Assembly (NCBI RefSeq): GCF_029893805.1
Contig: NZ_JARXYP010000002.1
Span: 806,001-870,000, forward strand
Length of the DNA: 64,000 nt
Source: Streptomyces sp. SAI-135
Lineage (GTDB): Bacteria > Actinomycetota > Actinomycetes > Streptomycetales > Streptomycetaceae
Direction of reading: 5' to 3'
In this document: positions 49,932 to 57,729 of the stretch, one piece after another
Numbering within the stretch: the stretch's first letter is position 1
How the letters are laid out: every line of letters begins with the position of its first letter
Notes under the pieces: generated by a model
What the model was told of the DNA's origin: nothing
The model's database searches: none
What the model saw: the letters and a program-made list of their open reading frames with translations, nothing else
Translations under genes and position numbers: made by a program

Positions 49932-50855
49932 ATGCACCGACGCACCACCGGAGTGTCCCGACGTACCGTCACCAGGGCCGCGGCCGGAGCAGGTCTGTCC
50001 GTCCTGTTCGGCGCCCGGACCGCCGCCGCGCTGGGGTCCCGCACCAGGGACGTGTCCGTGTCCTCCGCCGCGCTCGGCCGCAGCGCCCCGGTGCGGCTGA
50101 TCCTGCCGTCGGGGTTCGACGCGGAACCCACCCGCACCTACCCGGTGCTGTACCTGCTGCACGGCGCCCACGACGACTACACGTCCTGGACCCGGGAGAC
50201 GGACATCGAGGCCTTCACCGAGGGCCGGAACCTGATCGTGGCGATGCCCGACGCGGGACCGACGGGCATCCCCACCGCCTGGCGCGACGGGCCCGACTAC
50301 GAGACCTTCCAGATCGAGGAGGTCCCGGCGCTGCTCGCCCGCGACTACCGTGCCTCCGGCGCACGGGTCGTCGCGGGGGTGTCCACCGGCGGCTACGGTG
50401 CCATGGCGCACGCGGCACGGCACCCGGGGACGTTCACCGCAGCGGCCTCCTACAGCGGGATCCTCGACACCACGGCGCCCGGTGTGCCCCCGCTCATGGA
50501 CGCCATCGTGGCCCGCGAGAACCTGGCGCCCGCCTCCCTGTGGGGCAACCCGTTCCTGAACCTGCTCACCTGGCGCGACTTCAACCCGCGAAACCGCGCG
50601 GTGGGCCTGCGCGGCACCGCCCTGTACGTCTCCGGCGGCAGCGGACTCGCGGGCGGCACCGGCGACTGGCTGCCCGAGGCCCTGGAGAGCGCCCTGTGGC
50701 CCTCCGCGCACAGCTTCACCGACACGCTCGCGCTGCTGCGCATCCCGGTCACCACGCACTTCTACGCAGGGGGCGGGCACAGCTGGGACTACTGGAAGCG
50801 GGAGTTCACCGCGTCGTGGCCGTTGCTCGCCCGGGGGCTGGGGGTGCCGGAGTGA
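49932..50855 (+). CDS. Secreted antigen-85/mycolyltransferase-like esterase
   Basis: 307 residues, probably Tat-exported (VSRRTVTRAAAGAGLSVLFG). Alpha/beta-hydrolase of the esterase D/Ag85 family: PVLYLLHGAHDDYTSW, NLIVAMPDAG, nucleophile Ser151 in GVSTGGYGAMAHA, and His283 in GGGHSWDYWKREF, which closely matches the HSWEYW motif of Ag85 proteins. Ag85 enzymes move mycoloyl groups between trehalose esters and arabinogalactan; feruloyl esterases and S-formylglutathione hydrolases are relatives. The ATG follows GGAGAG, 17 bp after the PKS stop, so it is in the same operon. The context favours acyl transfer of the PKS product outside the cell. Confidence 0.83.
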   Translation: MHRRTTGVSRRTVTRAAAGAGLSVLFGARTAAALGSRTRDVSVSSAALGRSAPVRLILPSGFDAEPTRTYPVLYLLHGAHDDYTSWTRETDIEAFTEGRNLIVAMPDAGPTGIPTAWRDGPDYETFQIEEVPALLARDYRASGARVVAGVSTGGYGAMAHAARHPGTFTAAASYSGILDTTAPGVPPLMDAIVARENLAPASLWGNPFLNLLTWRDFNPRNRAVGLRGTALYVSGGSGLAGGTGDWLPEALESALWPSAHSFTDTLALLRIPVTTHFYAGGGHSWDYWKREFTASWPLLARGLGVPE

Positions 50856-50977
50856 AGTCGCTACCGTCGGGGCACGGAACGCAACGCAGGGGCCGCCCGT
50901 CCAACCCAGGACTCACCCCTCGCCCCACGGGCAACGCCCCGCGGGTGAGCCGCTTCCGGGTGAAAGGAGGGTCTCCC

Positions 50978-52210
50978 TTGGCCACCCCCGTCCCGCACGG
51001 CGCTCCGGACAGCCTCGGCGGCGCCCCGGTCCCGCCCGACCTCGCCGAACTGCTGCGCGCCCAGCTGGAGGAGGTCGCCGACGAGGTCGAGGAGGAGGTC
51101 CGCCGGCAGGTGCCCGAGTACGCGCGCCCGGCCGACGGCACCTACCGCGAACACCTCAGAGCCGGAGTGGTGCAGGCGCTGACCCTGTTCGTCGACCACA
51201 TCGCCGACCCGCGCGGCCGCGGGGACGCGATCGCGGCGACGTACTACGAACTCGGCCGCGGCGAGGCCCTGGAGGGGCGCAGCCTGGACGCGCTGCAGTC
51301 CGCGCTGCGGGTCGGTGGACTGCACGCCTGGCGGCTGATGGGCCGCACGGCGGAGCAGCTCGGTCTGGACTCCGCGGTGGTCACGGCGCTGGGCGAGCTC
51401 GCCTTCCGCACGGTGCACGAGGTCGCGGAGGCCGCGGCGGCCGGGTACTCCGAGGCCCGTGCGCGCAACACGGACGAGCTGGAGCGGCGGCGCAGACGCC
51501 TGCTGGACCTGCTGCTCGGCGAGGGGCCGGCCGCCCCGGCGGCGGTGCAGGACCTGGCGCACGGCGCCCGGTGGACGGTGCCCGCGCAGGTCGCGGTCGT
51601 GGCGCTCGCGGCCACCCCCGACCAGCGGGACGAGGACCGGCCGCTGGCCGCGGCGGGGGCCCTGGTGGACATGGAGTCGCGGCCGCCGCGGATGCTGATC
51701 CCCGACCCGGACGGCTGCGGGCGTTTCGGCGGGCGGGCGTTCGGCCTCGCCCTGCGCGGGCGGCCGGCCGCGATCGGGCCCACGGTCCCGCTGGCACAGG
51801 CCGCGCAGTCGCTGCGCTGGGCCACCCGGGCGCTCGGGTTGATGGGGCGTGGCCTCCTCCCCCGGCAGGGGGTGGTGCGCTGCGCGGACCACCTGTCGAC
51901 GCTGCTGCTGCACAGCGACGAACCGATGCTCGACCAGCTGAGGGCGCGGGCCCTCGCACCGCTCGACAGGGTCTCGGAGGGGCAGCGGGAGCGGCTCGCC
52001 GAGACGCTGCTGGCGTGGCTGCTCAGCGGCAGCAACGTGCCCGATGTCGCCGCCCGTCTCCATGTCCATCCGCAGACCGTGCGTTACCGGCTGCGCCAGT
52101 TGGAAAAGGTCTTCGGCGACGCCCTGCACGATCCCCCTTCGCGCCTTGATCTCATTCTGGCACTCACCACCGCACAAAAGAACGAGGAATTCCTGAATTC
52201 CCGTCCATAA
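50978..52210 (+). CDS. PucR-family transcriptional regulator
   Basis: 410 residues. A middle RsbRD/GGDEF-like segment (LFVDHIADPRGRGDAIAATY, ALGELAFRTVHEVAEAAAAG) precedes the C-terminal PucR helix-turn-helix: ETLLAWLLSGSNVPDVAARL and HVHPQTVRYRLRQLEKVFG. The start is decided by AAAGGAGGG six nt ahead of a TTG at 50978, since no ATG or GTG fits. It follows the esterase gene by about 120 bp and precedes the cutinase gene, both in the same direction, so it is the obvious candidate regulator of the acyl-lipid locus. Confidence 0.82.
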   Translation: MATPVPHGAPDSLGGAPVPPDLAELLRAQLEEVADEVEEEVRRQVPEYARPADGTYREHLRAGVVQALTLFVDHIADPRGRGDAIAATYYELGRGEALEGRSLDALQSALRVGGLHAWRLMGRTAEQLGLDSAVVTALGELAFRTVHEVAEAAAAGYSEARARNTDELERRRRRLLDLLLGEGPAAPAAVQDLAHGARWTVPAQVAVVALAATPDQRDEDRPLAAAGALVDMESRPPRMLIPDPDGCGRFGGRAFGLALRGRPAAIGPTVPLAQAAQSLRWATRALGLMGRGLLPRQGVVRCADHLSTLLLHSDEPMLDQLRARALAPLDRVSEGQRERLAETLLAWLLSGSNVPDVAARLHVHPQTVRYRLRQLEKVFGDALHDPPSRLDLILALTTAQKNEEFLNSRP

Positions 52211-52291
52211 CACCGTGGTTGGTTCAGCGAATACCTTCGGGACATCCTTTCCGCAGGCGTTTCACACGCCCCACCCTCAAAGGATCCCCCC

Positions 52292-52933
52292 ATGCGTATT
52301 CGCTTGTGCCTCGCCGCGCTCTCGCTGGTCGGCGGCGCCTGCGCGGCCACCCTCACGGCACCGGAGGCGGCCGCCGCGGCCTGCTCGGACATTGACGTCG
52401 TCGCAGCTCGCGGCACGTTCGAGCCGGGCACCCTCGGCCTGATCGTCGGCGACCCGGTGTACTCCGCCCTCCAGCGGAAAATCACGGGCCGGAGTCTGAG
52501 CAGCTACAAGGTGAACTACCCCGCGGACCTTTCCCTCACGTCGGCCGCGCAGGGCAACGCGGACCTGGTGAACCACGTGAACAGCCAGGCGTCCGCCTGT
52601 CCGAACCAGCGCTTCATCCTCGTCGGCTATTCGCAGGGCGCGAATGTCGTCGACAACTCCATCGGCATCAGCAGTGCGGGTGCGGTGGTCGGCAGCCCCA
52701 TCGTGGCCTCCCTTCCCGCCGCACTGGAGTCACGGGTGGCCGCCGTGCTGCTGTTCGGCAATCCGATCCGGGCGATCGGCAAGAGCGTCACCGGCACGTA
52801 CCAGAGCCGCACCATCGACTTCTGCGCCAAGGGCGACCCCGTCTGCGAGGCGGGCGGCAACGACACGCTGGCGCACCTCGGCTACACGGCGAACGCCGAC
52901 GCGGCGGCGGCCTTCGCCGCGGGCAAGGTCTGA
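52292..52933 (+). CDS. Secreted cutinase-family hydrolase
   Basis: 213 residues with signal peptide cut after about residue 29 (AAAAA-CSDIDVV). The cutinase fold is clear: CSDIDVVAARGTFEPGTLG, nucleophile Ser114 in FILVGYSQGANVVD, Asp182 in CAKGDPVC and His195 in LAHLGY. Four Cys can form the two expected disulphides. Cutinase-like proteins hydrolyse cutin, lipids or polyesters; in mycobacteria the cutinase-like Rv3802c sits within the mycolate locus and acts on lipids. The ATG is preceded by AAAGGAT. A strong terminator follows. Confidence 0.9.
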   Translation: MRIRLCLAALSLVGGACAATLTAPEAAAAACSDIDVVAARGTFEPGTLGLIVGDPVYSALQRKITGRSLSSYKVNYPADLSLTSAAQGNADLVNHVNSQASACPNQRFILVGYSQGANVVDNSIGISSAGAVVGSPIVASLPAALESRVAAVLLFGNPIRAIGKSVTGTYQSRTIDFCAKGDPVCEAGGNDTLAHLGYTANADAAAAFAAGKV

Positions 52934-52950
52934 GCGGGTCGACCGCACAC

Positions 52951-52992
52951 GGAAGGGCCCGGGGGGGGGGACAACTCCTCCCGGGCCCTTCC
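52951..52992. terminator. Strong bidirectional terminator
   Basis: Perfect 13-bp arms GGAAGGGCCCGGG (52951-52963) and CCCGGGCCCTTCC (52980-52992) around a 16-nt loop containing a run of G, between the convergent cutinase and hydrolase genes. Confidence 0.88.
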
Positions 52993-53004
52993 CCCTTGCG
53001 GAGG

Positions 53005-54717
53005 TCATCGGGGTGATCGGGCGAACTCCGTCAGCGCGGTGGACACCGGTTCGGGCCGGCCGTTGTTCTGCACCGGCGCCGCCGTCAGCACGTCGAGGTG
53101 CTGGTAGCCGTCCGCGACCACGGGGTGCAGATCGGCGGGGACCCGGCCGGCGAGCAGTCCGTCGCCCGCGAGGACGGTGAGCGTCGGGTTGGCGGTGAGG
53201 CCGTCCGGGTGCACGACGAGCTTCTTCACCTGCGGGGAGGTGGACAGTTCGAGGTCGGTGACGAGTTTGGTCGGGAAATACTGCTCGGTGAAGTCCAGCG
53301 GTTGCGCGGCCATGCTGCGCGCCAGCTCCTGGATGTCGGTGACCTCCTTGCCCGCGGCGGTGAAGGGCGTTCCGTCGGACGACCGGTGACCGGGGTCGTC
53401 CGGATCGCCGACCCGGTCGAAGGTGCGCCATGTGTAGAGGGGCCCGTGGGGCACGGCCGGAATTGCCTTGTACTCGGTGCCGAAGAGGCCCGGCTGTGCC
53501 GAACTCCCGTTGGCCGCGGGGAAGTTCTTGTCGGTGACCGGTCCGCCGTCGAAGAAGCCCACGCTGCTCTGGAGGAAGGCGAGCGGTACGGACTGGTCGT
53601 CCATCAGGGCGCCGAGCACCGCCTGGTTGGTGAGCCGGAAGTCCTTCACCGCGGGTGAGCCGGTGAGGAAGGTGGCGGTGTCCTTGGAGAACAGGAAGCG
53701 GTTGGTGGCCTCGATGTTGGCGTTGGCGGGCAGATAGCCCGGCAGGTCGGCCTCGCCGCCCGGGTCCTGCAGGGCGCCCACGCCCGCGATGGCGAGCAGG
53801 GTCATGGTCTCGGGGTTGAGCAGGACGGGTGCGGACAGCGAGCGCGGGAGCACACCGCTGTCGAGTCCGGCCTGCACGACGCCGTAACCGAGGCCCACGT
53901 CGGGCAGGTCGGTGTCGTCGGGGATGCTGCCGCTCAGGTCGCCGAGGGAGGTGGAGACGGTGGTGTCCAGGGCGAACCAGCCGGCGCACTGGTTCTGGCC
54001 GGCGTCGGCGGTGGTGGCCCGGTCGCCGTCGAAGTCGGCGGTGGCGAAGTAGCCGGTGACGACTCCGCCGAGGGAGTGGCCGCCGCACAGCACCTTGGTC
54101 CTGCGCACGCCCGGGTCGGGCAGTTCGGCGGTGAGCAGGTCGTACTCGTCGCGGACGGTCTGCTCGATGCCCAGCTTCGCCATCCATCCGAGCTTGTCGT
54201 TGCCGACGAAGCCGGCGAAGGTGCGGCCCTGGACCTGTTTGCCGCGGTAGTAGTAGTCGACCGCGGTGTGCTGGTCGCCGGAGGCGATGCCGGTGCGGTC
54301 CTCCAGGCAGTTGGAGCGCCGGTCCAGGGCCCAGAACTCGATGTGCCGCCCCTGCCGGGCGGCGCGGGCCACGGTGTTGCGGGCGACGCTGTCGAAGGCT
54401 CCGGCGCCCTCCAGGATGCCCGGCTGGGCGATCAGGACCCGGTCGGCGTCGGCCGCCGCCGCGGGGCCGTCGGCGGACCGGTAGCGCAGGTACGACAGCC
54501 AGTCGCACGCCGCGGGCCGGGCACCGAAGGACGCGGGCAGCGGGGCCCTGACCCGCACCAGGGTCTCGGTGACGCCGCCGCTCGTGCCCACGGCCGTCTC
54601 GGTTCTCGCGCTCTCTGCCTGGGCGGTCGGCGACGACACGGTGAGCGCCCCGGCGGTCAGCAATACCGCCAGCGCCCCGGTGCGCCACCTGCTTCCTGTG
54701 CTGCGACTCGTGTTCAT
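53005..54717 (-). CDS. Secreted alpha/beta-hydrolase (lipase/esterase-like)
   Basis: 570 residues with signal peptide (TGALAVLLTAGALTVSSPTAQA). The only family motif I can name is the nucleophile elbow VLCGGHSLGGVVTGYFATAD (Ser in GHSLGG); the strand RVLIAQPGILEGAGAFDSVARN and FWALDRRSNCLEDRTG fit an alpha/beta-hydrolase core with a large lid or insertion (about 230-450). The C-terminus carries VVADGYQHLDVLTAAPVQNN, whose His is a plausible catalytic His. Large secreted hydrolases of this kind recur in streptomycetes without assigned substrates. It converges with the cutinase gene and may share a lipid-ester substrate, which is only contextual inference. Confidence 0.75.
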   Translation of the reverse strand: MNTSRSTGSRWRTGALAVLLTAGALTVSSPTAQAESARTETAVGTSGGVTETLVRVRAPLPASFGARPAACDWLSYLRYRSADGPAAAADADRVLIAQPGILEGAGAFDSVARNTVARAARQGRHIEFWALDRRSNCLEDRTGIASGDQHTAVDYYYRGKQVQGRTFAGFVGNDKLGWMAKLGIEQTVRDEYDLLTAELPDPGVRRTKVLCGGHSLGGVVTGYFATADFDGDRATTADAGQNQCAGWFALDTTVSTSLGDLSGSIPDDTDLPDVGLGYGVVQAGLDSGVLPRSLSAPVLLNPETMTLLAIAGVGALQDPGGEADLPGYLPANANIEATNRFLFSKDTATFLTGSPAVKDFRLTNQAVLGALMDDQSVPLAFLQSSVGFFDGGPVTDKNFPAANGSSAQPGLFGTEYKAIPAVPHGPLYTWRTFDRVGDPDDPGHRSSDGTPFTAAGKEVTDIQELARSMAAQPLDFTEQYFPTKLVTDLELSTSPQVKKLVVHPDGLTANPTLTVLAGDGLLAGRVPADLHPVVADGYQHLDVLTAAPVQNNGRPEPVSTALTEFARSPR

Positions 54718-54812
54718 GCGGGGACCGTAGGGCGGTGCGGGCCGTGCCCCCGGCAGTTGCTCACAAGAACGCAGGGCCCGGTGGACGCTTTGTCACCAGC
54801 CGCAGAGAGGTC

Positions 54813-55772
54813 TCAGCCCTCGCGCAGCGTACGGCGTGGTGAGCGGTCGTAGGTGTGGCGGTACAGGGTGGCGAAGCGGCCCGGGTGGTAGAAGCCCCAG
54901 CGGGCGGCGATGTCGGTGACCGTGGCCCCGCTCTCGGGGTCGGCTGCCGCCAGCTCGGCGTGGGCGTGGGCGAGGCGGACCTGGCGGAGGTACGCGAGCG
55001 GGGTGGTGTCCAGGTGCCGGCGGAAGGCGTACTGGAGCGCGCGGACGCTGATGTGGGCCGCCTCCGCGATCTGGGCGACGGTGAGGGGCCGGTCGGCGTG
55101 GTCGTCGATGTGGGCGAGGGCGCGGCGCAGGGCGGCGGGGTGGGCGTCCTGGCGGTCGGTGCCGGTGGGGTCGGTGACGGCGGTGTTGGGGAAGGTGGCC
55201 AGGACGGCCGCGGCCAGGTGCTGGGCGGCGGTGGAGGCGACCAGCGGCTGGTCGGCGACGGCGGCGTCCACCAGGACGTGGTCCTGCACATAGCGGATGG
55301 TCGCCCGCAGCCGGTCGCCCGCAGCGGGGCTGAGCGGCCGGTGCCCGGTGAGCCGGACCGGTTCGGGGCGCGGGCCGTCCGCGGTCGCCGCGACCTGGGT
55401 GAGCAGGTCGGGGTCCAGCATGGTGATGTTGTAGCGGGCCGCGTGGATCCGGCCCGCGTAGGATAGCTCGGGCGGGGCGAAGGACACCACGTCGCCGGGG
55501 CCGAAGGAGTCCGAGACGCCTTGGTAGACGTGGTCCTCGATGGTGCCCTCGTGGACCACGCACAGGCAGATCCGGCCCAGCGGGGTGACCGCGTAGCTCA
55601 TGTCGAAGTCCAGGTCGAGCTCGTCGACACTGACCGAGTCGATGGCGCTGCGGTGGATCCGTGCCCGGCTGCTGTCCGCGCTGCCGTTGCCGATGCGCAT
55701 CTTCGCGTAGGCACGGCTGAGGAACTCCTCGGTCCGGTCCAGATCCTCGCTGTCGAACGTCAGCGTCTCCAT
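54813..55772 (-). CDS. AraC-family transcriptional regulator
   Basis: 319 residues. An N-terminal cupin-like sensor (about 40-130, YAVTPLGRICLCVVHEGTIED, FGPGDVVSFAPPEL) precedes a C-terminal AraC double helix-turn-helix: DRPLTVAQIAEAAHISVRALQYAFRR and VTDIAARWGFYHPGRFATLYRHTY with the expected spacing. The layout resembles AraC_binding_2 (TetR-unrelated, XylS-like) activators. ATG at 55772 is preceded by GGAGG at about 10 nt. The neighbouring secreted-hydrolase gene lies 95 bp downstream in the same direction. Confidence 0.85.
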   Translation of the reverse strand: METLTFDSEDLDRTEEFLSRAYAKMRIGNGSADSSRARIHRSAIDSVSVDELDLDFDMSYAVTPLGRICLCVVHEGTIEDHVYQGVSDSFGPGDVVSFAPPELSYAGRIHAARYNITMLDPDLLTQVAATADGPRPEPVRLTGHRPLSPAAGDRLRATIRYVQDHVLVDAAVADQPLVASTAAQHLAAAVLATFPNTAVTDPTGTDRQDAHPAALRRALAHIDDHADRPLTVAQIAEAAHISVRALQYAFRRHLDTTPLAYLRQVRLAHAHAELAAADPESGATVTDIAARWGFYHPGRFATLYRHTYDRSPRRTLREG

Positions 55773-55978
55773 CGCGCCAGGGCCTCCCATGCTCTGCTCC
55801 TCACTCGCACATACCCGCGAATGTCCCGATGCTGCGGGTGGCGTTTCGTTTTCTGTCCTGCCAGGTCACACGGCGTGCGTCCGTCGGCTCGTCGTCGGCG
55901 AGCCAGGGCGTGCAGGCTGGACGGACGGCGTCCGTAGGAGTCGCCGGGCAACAGGGGGAGAGGGCGACAGGACGGTGG

Positions 55979-56350
55979 ATGACGCAACACGAAGAGCCGG
56001 CTGAGCAGGTCGAGAAACTTCAGGAGGAAGTCGCCCAGCTCCGGCAGGCCCTTGTCTCGCACGCCGTCGTCGACCAGGCGATCGGTGTCGTCATCGCCCT
56101 CAGCGGTCTCCGTCCCGAGCAGGGGTGGGAGGTCCTCAAGACCGTGTCCCAGCACACCAACACCAAGCTGCGGGACGTAGCGCGACACGTGGTGCGCTGG
56201 CCCGAGGCAGGCGGCCTGCCCGCGGAGATCCGCCGGGCCCTGCGCGCCGCGCTGGTCGAGGCACGCGCGGTGCACGGTGGCCGACCACTGGTGCGGCCGG
56301 AACAGCGGTGCAAGGGCCGTGGCGGGGCCCTCTCCGGGAAAACCGAGTGA
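55979..56350 (+). CDS. ANTAR-domain RNA-binding antiterminator-like protein
   Basis: 123 residues. An N-terminal coiled segment (EEPAEQVEKLQEEVAQLRQAL) runs into an ANTAR domain: VVDQAIGVVIALSGLRPEQGWEVL, then QHTNTKLRDVARHVVRW. ANTAR proteins bind paired hairpins in nascent RNA to prevent termination. No receiver or GAF domain is fused, so activity may be constitutive or partner-controlled. The ATG at 55979 lies behind a GGGGGAGAGGG stretch. The next transcript downstream begins with tandem hairpins, a possible target. Confidence 0.8.
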   Translation: MTQHEEPAEQVEKLQEEVAQLRQALVSHAVVDQAIGVVIALSGLRPEQGWEVLKTVSQHTNTKLRDVARHVVRWPEAGGLPAEIRRALRAALVEARAVHGGRPLVRPEQRCKGRGGALSGKTE

Positions 56351-56376
56351 CGCGCCGACGGGCCGGTGCGTACCGT
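56347..56376 (+). promoter_or_regulatory. Housekeeping-type promoter driving a leaderless short ORF
   Basis: GTGACG (56347-56352) and TACCGT (56371-56376) are separated by 18 bp and match the TTGACR / TANNNT consensus. The ATG of the short ORF begins 7 nt after the -10 hexamer, so transcription would start at or next to the start codon. The -35 overlaps the end of the ANTAR gene. Confidence 0.6.
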
Positions 56377-56383
56377 TGATCAC

Positions 56384-56452
56384 ATGAAGCACCTCAGGCG
56401 TACCAGCACCGCAGCCGCGCGAGCGACCAGCTCACCGGCTGCCGACGCCTGA
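56384..56452 (+). CDS. Alanine-rich 22-residue leader peptide (candidate attenuator)
   Basis: 22 codons beginning MKHLRRTSTAAARATSS and ending in Ala before TGA. Seven of 22 residues are Ala, including three in a row (codons GCA GCC GCG). There is no ribosome site, consistent with a leaderless mRNA from the promoter at 56347-56376. It precedes by 104 bp the gene for an alanyl-tRNA-synthetase-like protein, with two hairpins in between. This is the plan of ribosome-mediated attenuation responding to charged tRNA-Ala. That is inference; Ala is also the commonest residue in high-GC genomes. Confidence 0.5.
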   Translation: MKHLRRTSTAAARATSSPAADA

Positions 56453-56467
56453 CCTCACCCCTCTCCC

Positions 56468-56512
56468 CCGGCGGCCGGAAACGGACCGCCGGTGCGGGGC
56501 TTCGGGGCCCGC
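56468..56512 (+). promoter_or_regulatory. Tandem GNRA and UUCG hairpins in the leader of the AlaRS-like gene
   Basis: Hairpin 1: CCGGCGGCCG (56468-56477), tetraloop GAAA, then CGG-A-CCGCCGG (56482-56492), a 10-bp stem with one bulged A. Hairpin 2: GCGGG (56494-56498) with CCCGC (56508-56512) and a C-UUCG-G capped interior. They lie between the leader peptide and the start at 56557. They could be an attenuator or a target of the ANTAR protein encoded upstream. Confidence 0.5.
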
Positions 56513-56556
56513 CGTTCCATGGTCGTTTCCGGTCCTGAGACCCGAAGGACCACACC

Positions 56557-57726
56557 ATGGACACCGACCGCACCCTGCGCGTCTTCACCGACTTCTACCG
56601 CGAGCGCGGACACCACCTGATCACGGGCAGCACGCTGCTGCCACCGCCCGGGGACCCGGTGCTGTTCACCACCTCGGGCATGCATCCGCTCACCCCCCAC
56701 CTCGAAGGCCGCCCGCATCCGCGGGGCCGCCGTCTCGTCAACGTGCAGCGCTGCCTGCGCACGACCGATCTCGACGAGGTCGGTGACTCCACGCACCTGA
56801 CGGTGTTCGAGATGCTCGGCTCGTGGTCGCTCGGCGACTACGGCCACTCGCAGAGCCTGCGCTGGGGGTACGAGCTGCTGCGTGACGGTTTCGGGATCCC
56901 CCGCGAGAGGCTCCACGTCACGGTCTTCGGCGGTGACGAGCAGGTGGGCCCCGACCTGGAATCCCAGCGCACCTGGGAGGAGCTGGGCGTCCCCGTGGAG
57001 CTCACCCGGGAGGACAACTGGTGGTCCAACGGCCCGGTCGGGCCCTGTGGCCCCGACTCGGAGATCTTCGTGTGGACCGGCGGCACCCCGCCCCGCGGAA
57101 CCCCCACCACCGATCCGCGCTGGGTGGAGATCTGGAACCACGTCGGCATGCGCTACCGACGCCTCGACGACGGCTCGCTCCAGCCCCTGGAGCGCCTCGG
57201 CGTCGACACCGGGATGGGGCTGGAGCGCCTGGTCACCGTCCTGCAGGGCCGTGACTCGGTCTACGAGACCGATCTGTTCGAACCCTGGATGCGGCTGCTG
57301 CCGCCCCTGTGGCCGCTCGACGGACCGTCACTGCGGTTGGTCTGCGACCATCTGCGCTCCGCCGTCGTCGTGGCCGGCGACGGGGTGCGGCCGTCGAACA
57401 CCGGCCGGGGTTACGTCCTGCGCCGTGTCGTGCGCCGCCTGCTCACCGCCCTGCGGCGCGACGACCCCTCCCGCACCCTCGCCGACCTGCCGGTGGGGCT
57501 CCTCCAGCACACGCTGGACCACTTCCGCACCGACCGCGGTACGGATCTCGTGCGGGACGTGCTGCTGGAGGAGGAACGCCGCTTCGATGATCTGCTGGAG
57601 CGCGGCAGGCGGCTGCTGTCCGGGCCGCGGTACCGGGGGCCGCTGAGCGAGGAGGACTACGACTACCTCCACGACACCCATGGTCTGCCCCGCGACCTGG
57701 TGCTGACCCTGCGTGGCGAGGGGTGA
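56557..57726 (+). CDS. Truncated alanyl-tRNA synthetase paralogue (catalytic domain only)
   Basis: 389 residues versus about 880-900 for AlaRS. Class II catalytic blocks are present: LFTTSGMHPLTPHLEGRPHP, NVQRCLRTTDLDEVGDSTHL, TVFEMLGSWSLGDYGHSQSL, WSNGPVGPCGPDSEIFVW and LGVDTGMGLERL (motif 3 Arg). It continues through the tRNA-recognition helices (GYVLRRVVRRLL) and stops just after DYLHDTHGLPRDLVLTL, the AlaRS position where the linker to the editing domain begins. Editing and C-Ala domains are absent. It could charge a tRNA, a carrier protein or a small molecule with alanine, or be regulatory. GAAGGA precedes the ATG. Confidence 0.83.
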   Translation: MDTDRTLRVFTDFYRERGHHLITGSTLLPPPGDPVLFTTSGMHPLTPHLEGRPHPRGRRLVNVQRCLRTTDLDEVGDSTHLTVFEMLGSWSLGDYGHSQSLRWGYELLRDGFGIPRERLHVTVFGGDEQVGPDLESQRTWEELGVPVELTREDNWWSNGPVGPCGPDSEIFVWTGGTPPRGTPTTDPRWVEIWNHVGMRYRRLDDGSLQPLERLGVDTGMGLERLVTVLQGRDSVYETDLFEPWMRLLPPLWPLDGPSLRLVCDHLRSAVVVAGDGVRPSNTGRGYVLRRVVRRLLTALRRDDPSRTLADLPVGLLQHTLDHFRTDRGTDLVRDVLLEEERRFDDLLERGRRLLSGPRYRGPLSEEDYDYLHDTHGLPRDLVLTLRGEG

Positions 57727-57729
57727 CGG

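Noticed and set aside
56384..56556. T-box riboswitch controlling the AlaRS-like gene
   Set aside because: The leader is too short and I found no T-box bulge sequence or specifier loop; attenuation by a leader peptide fits better.
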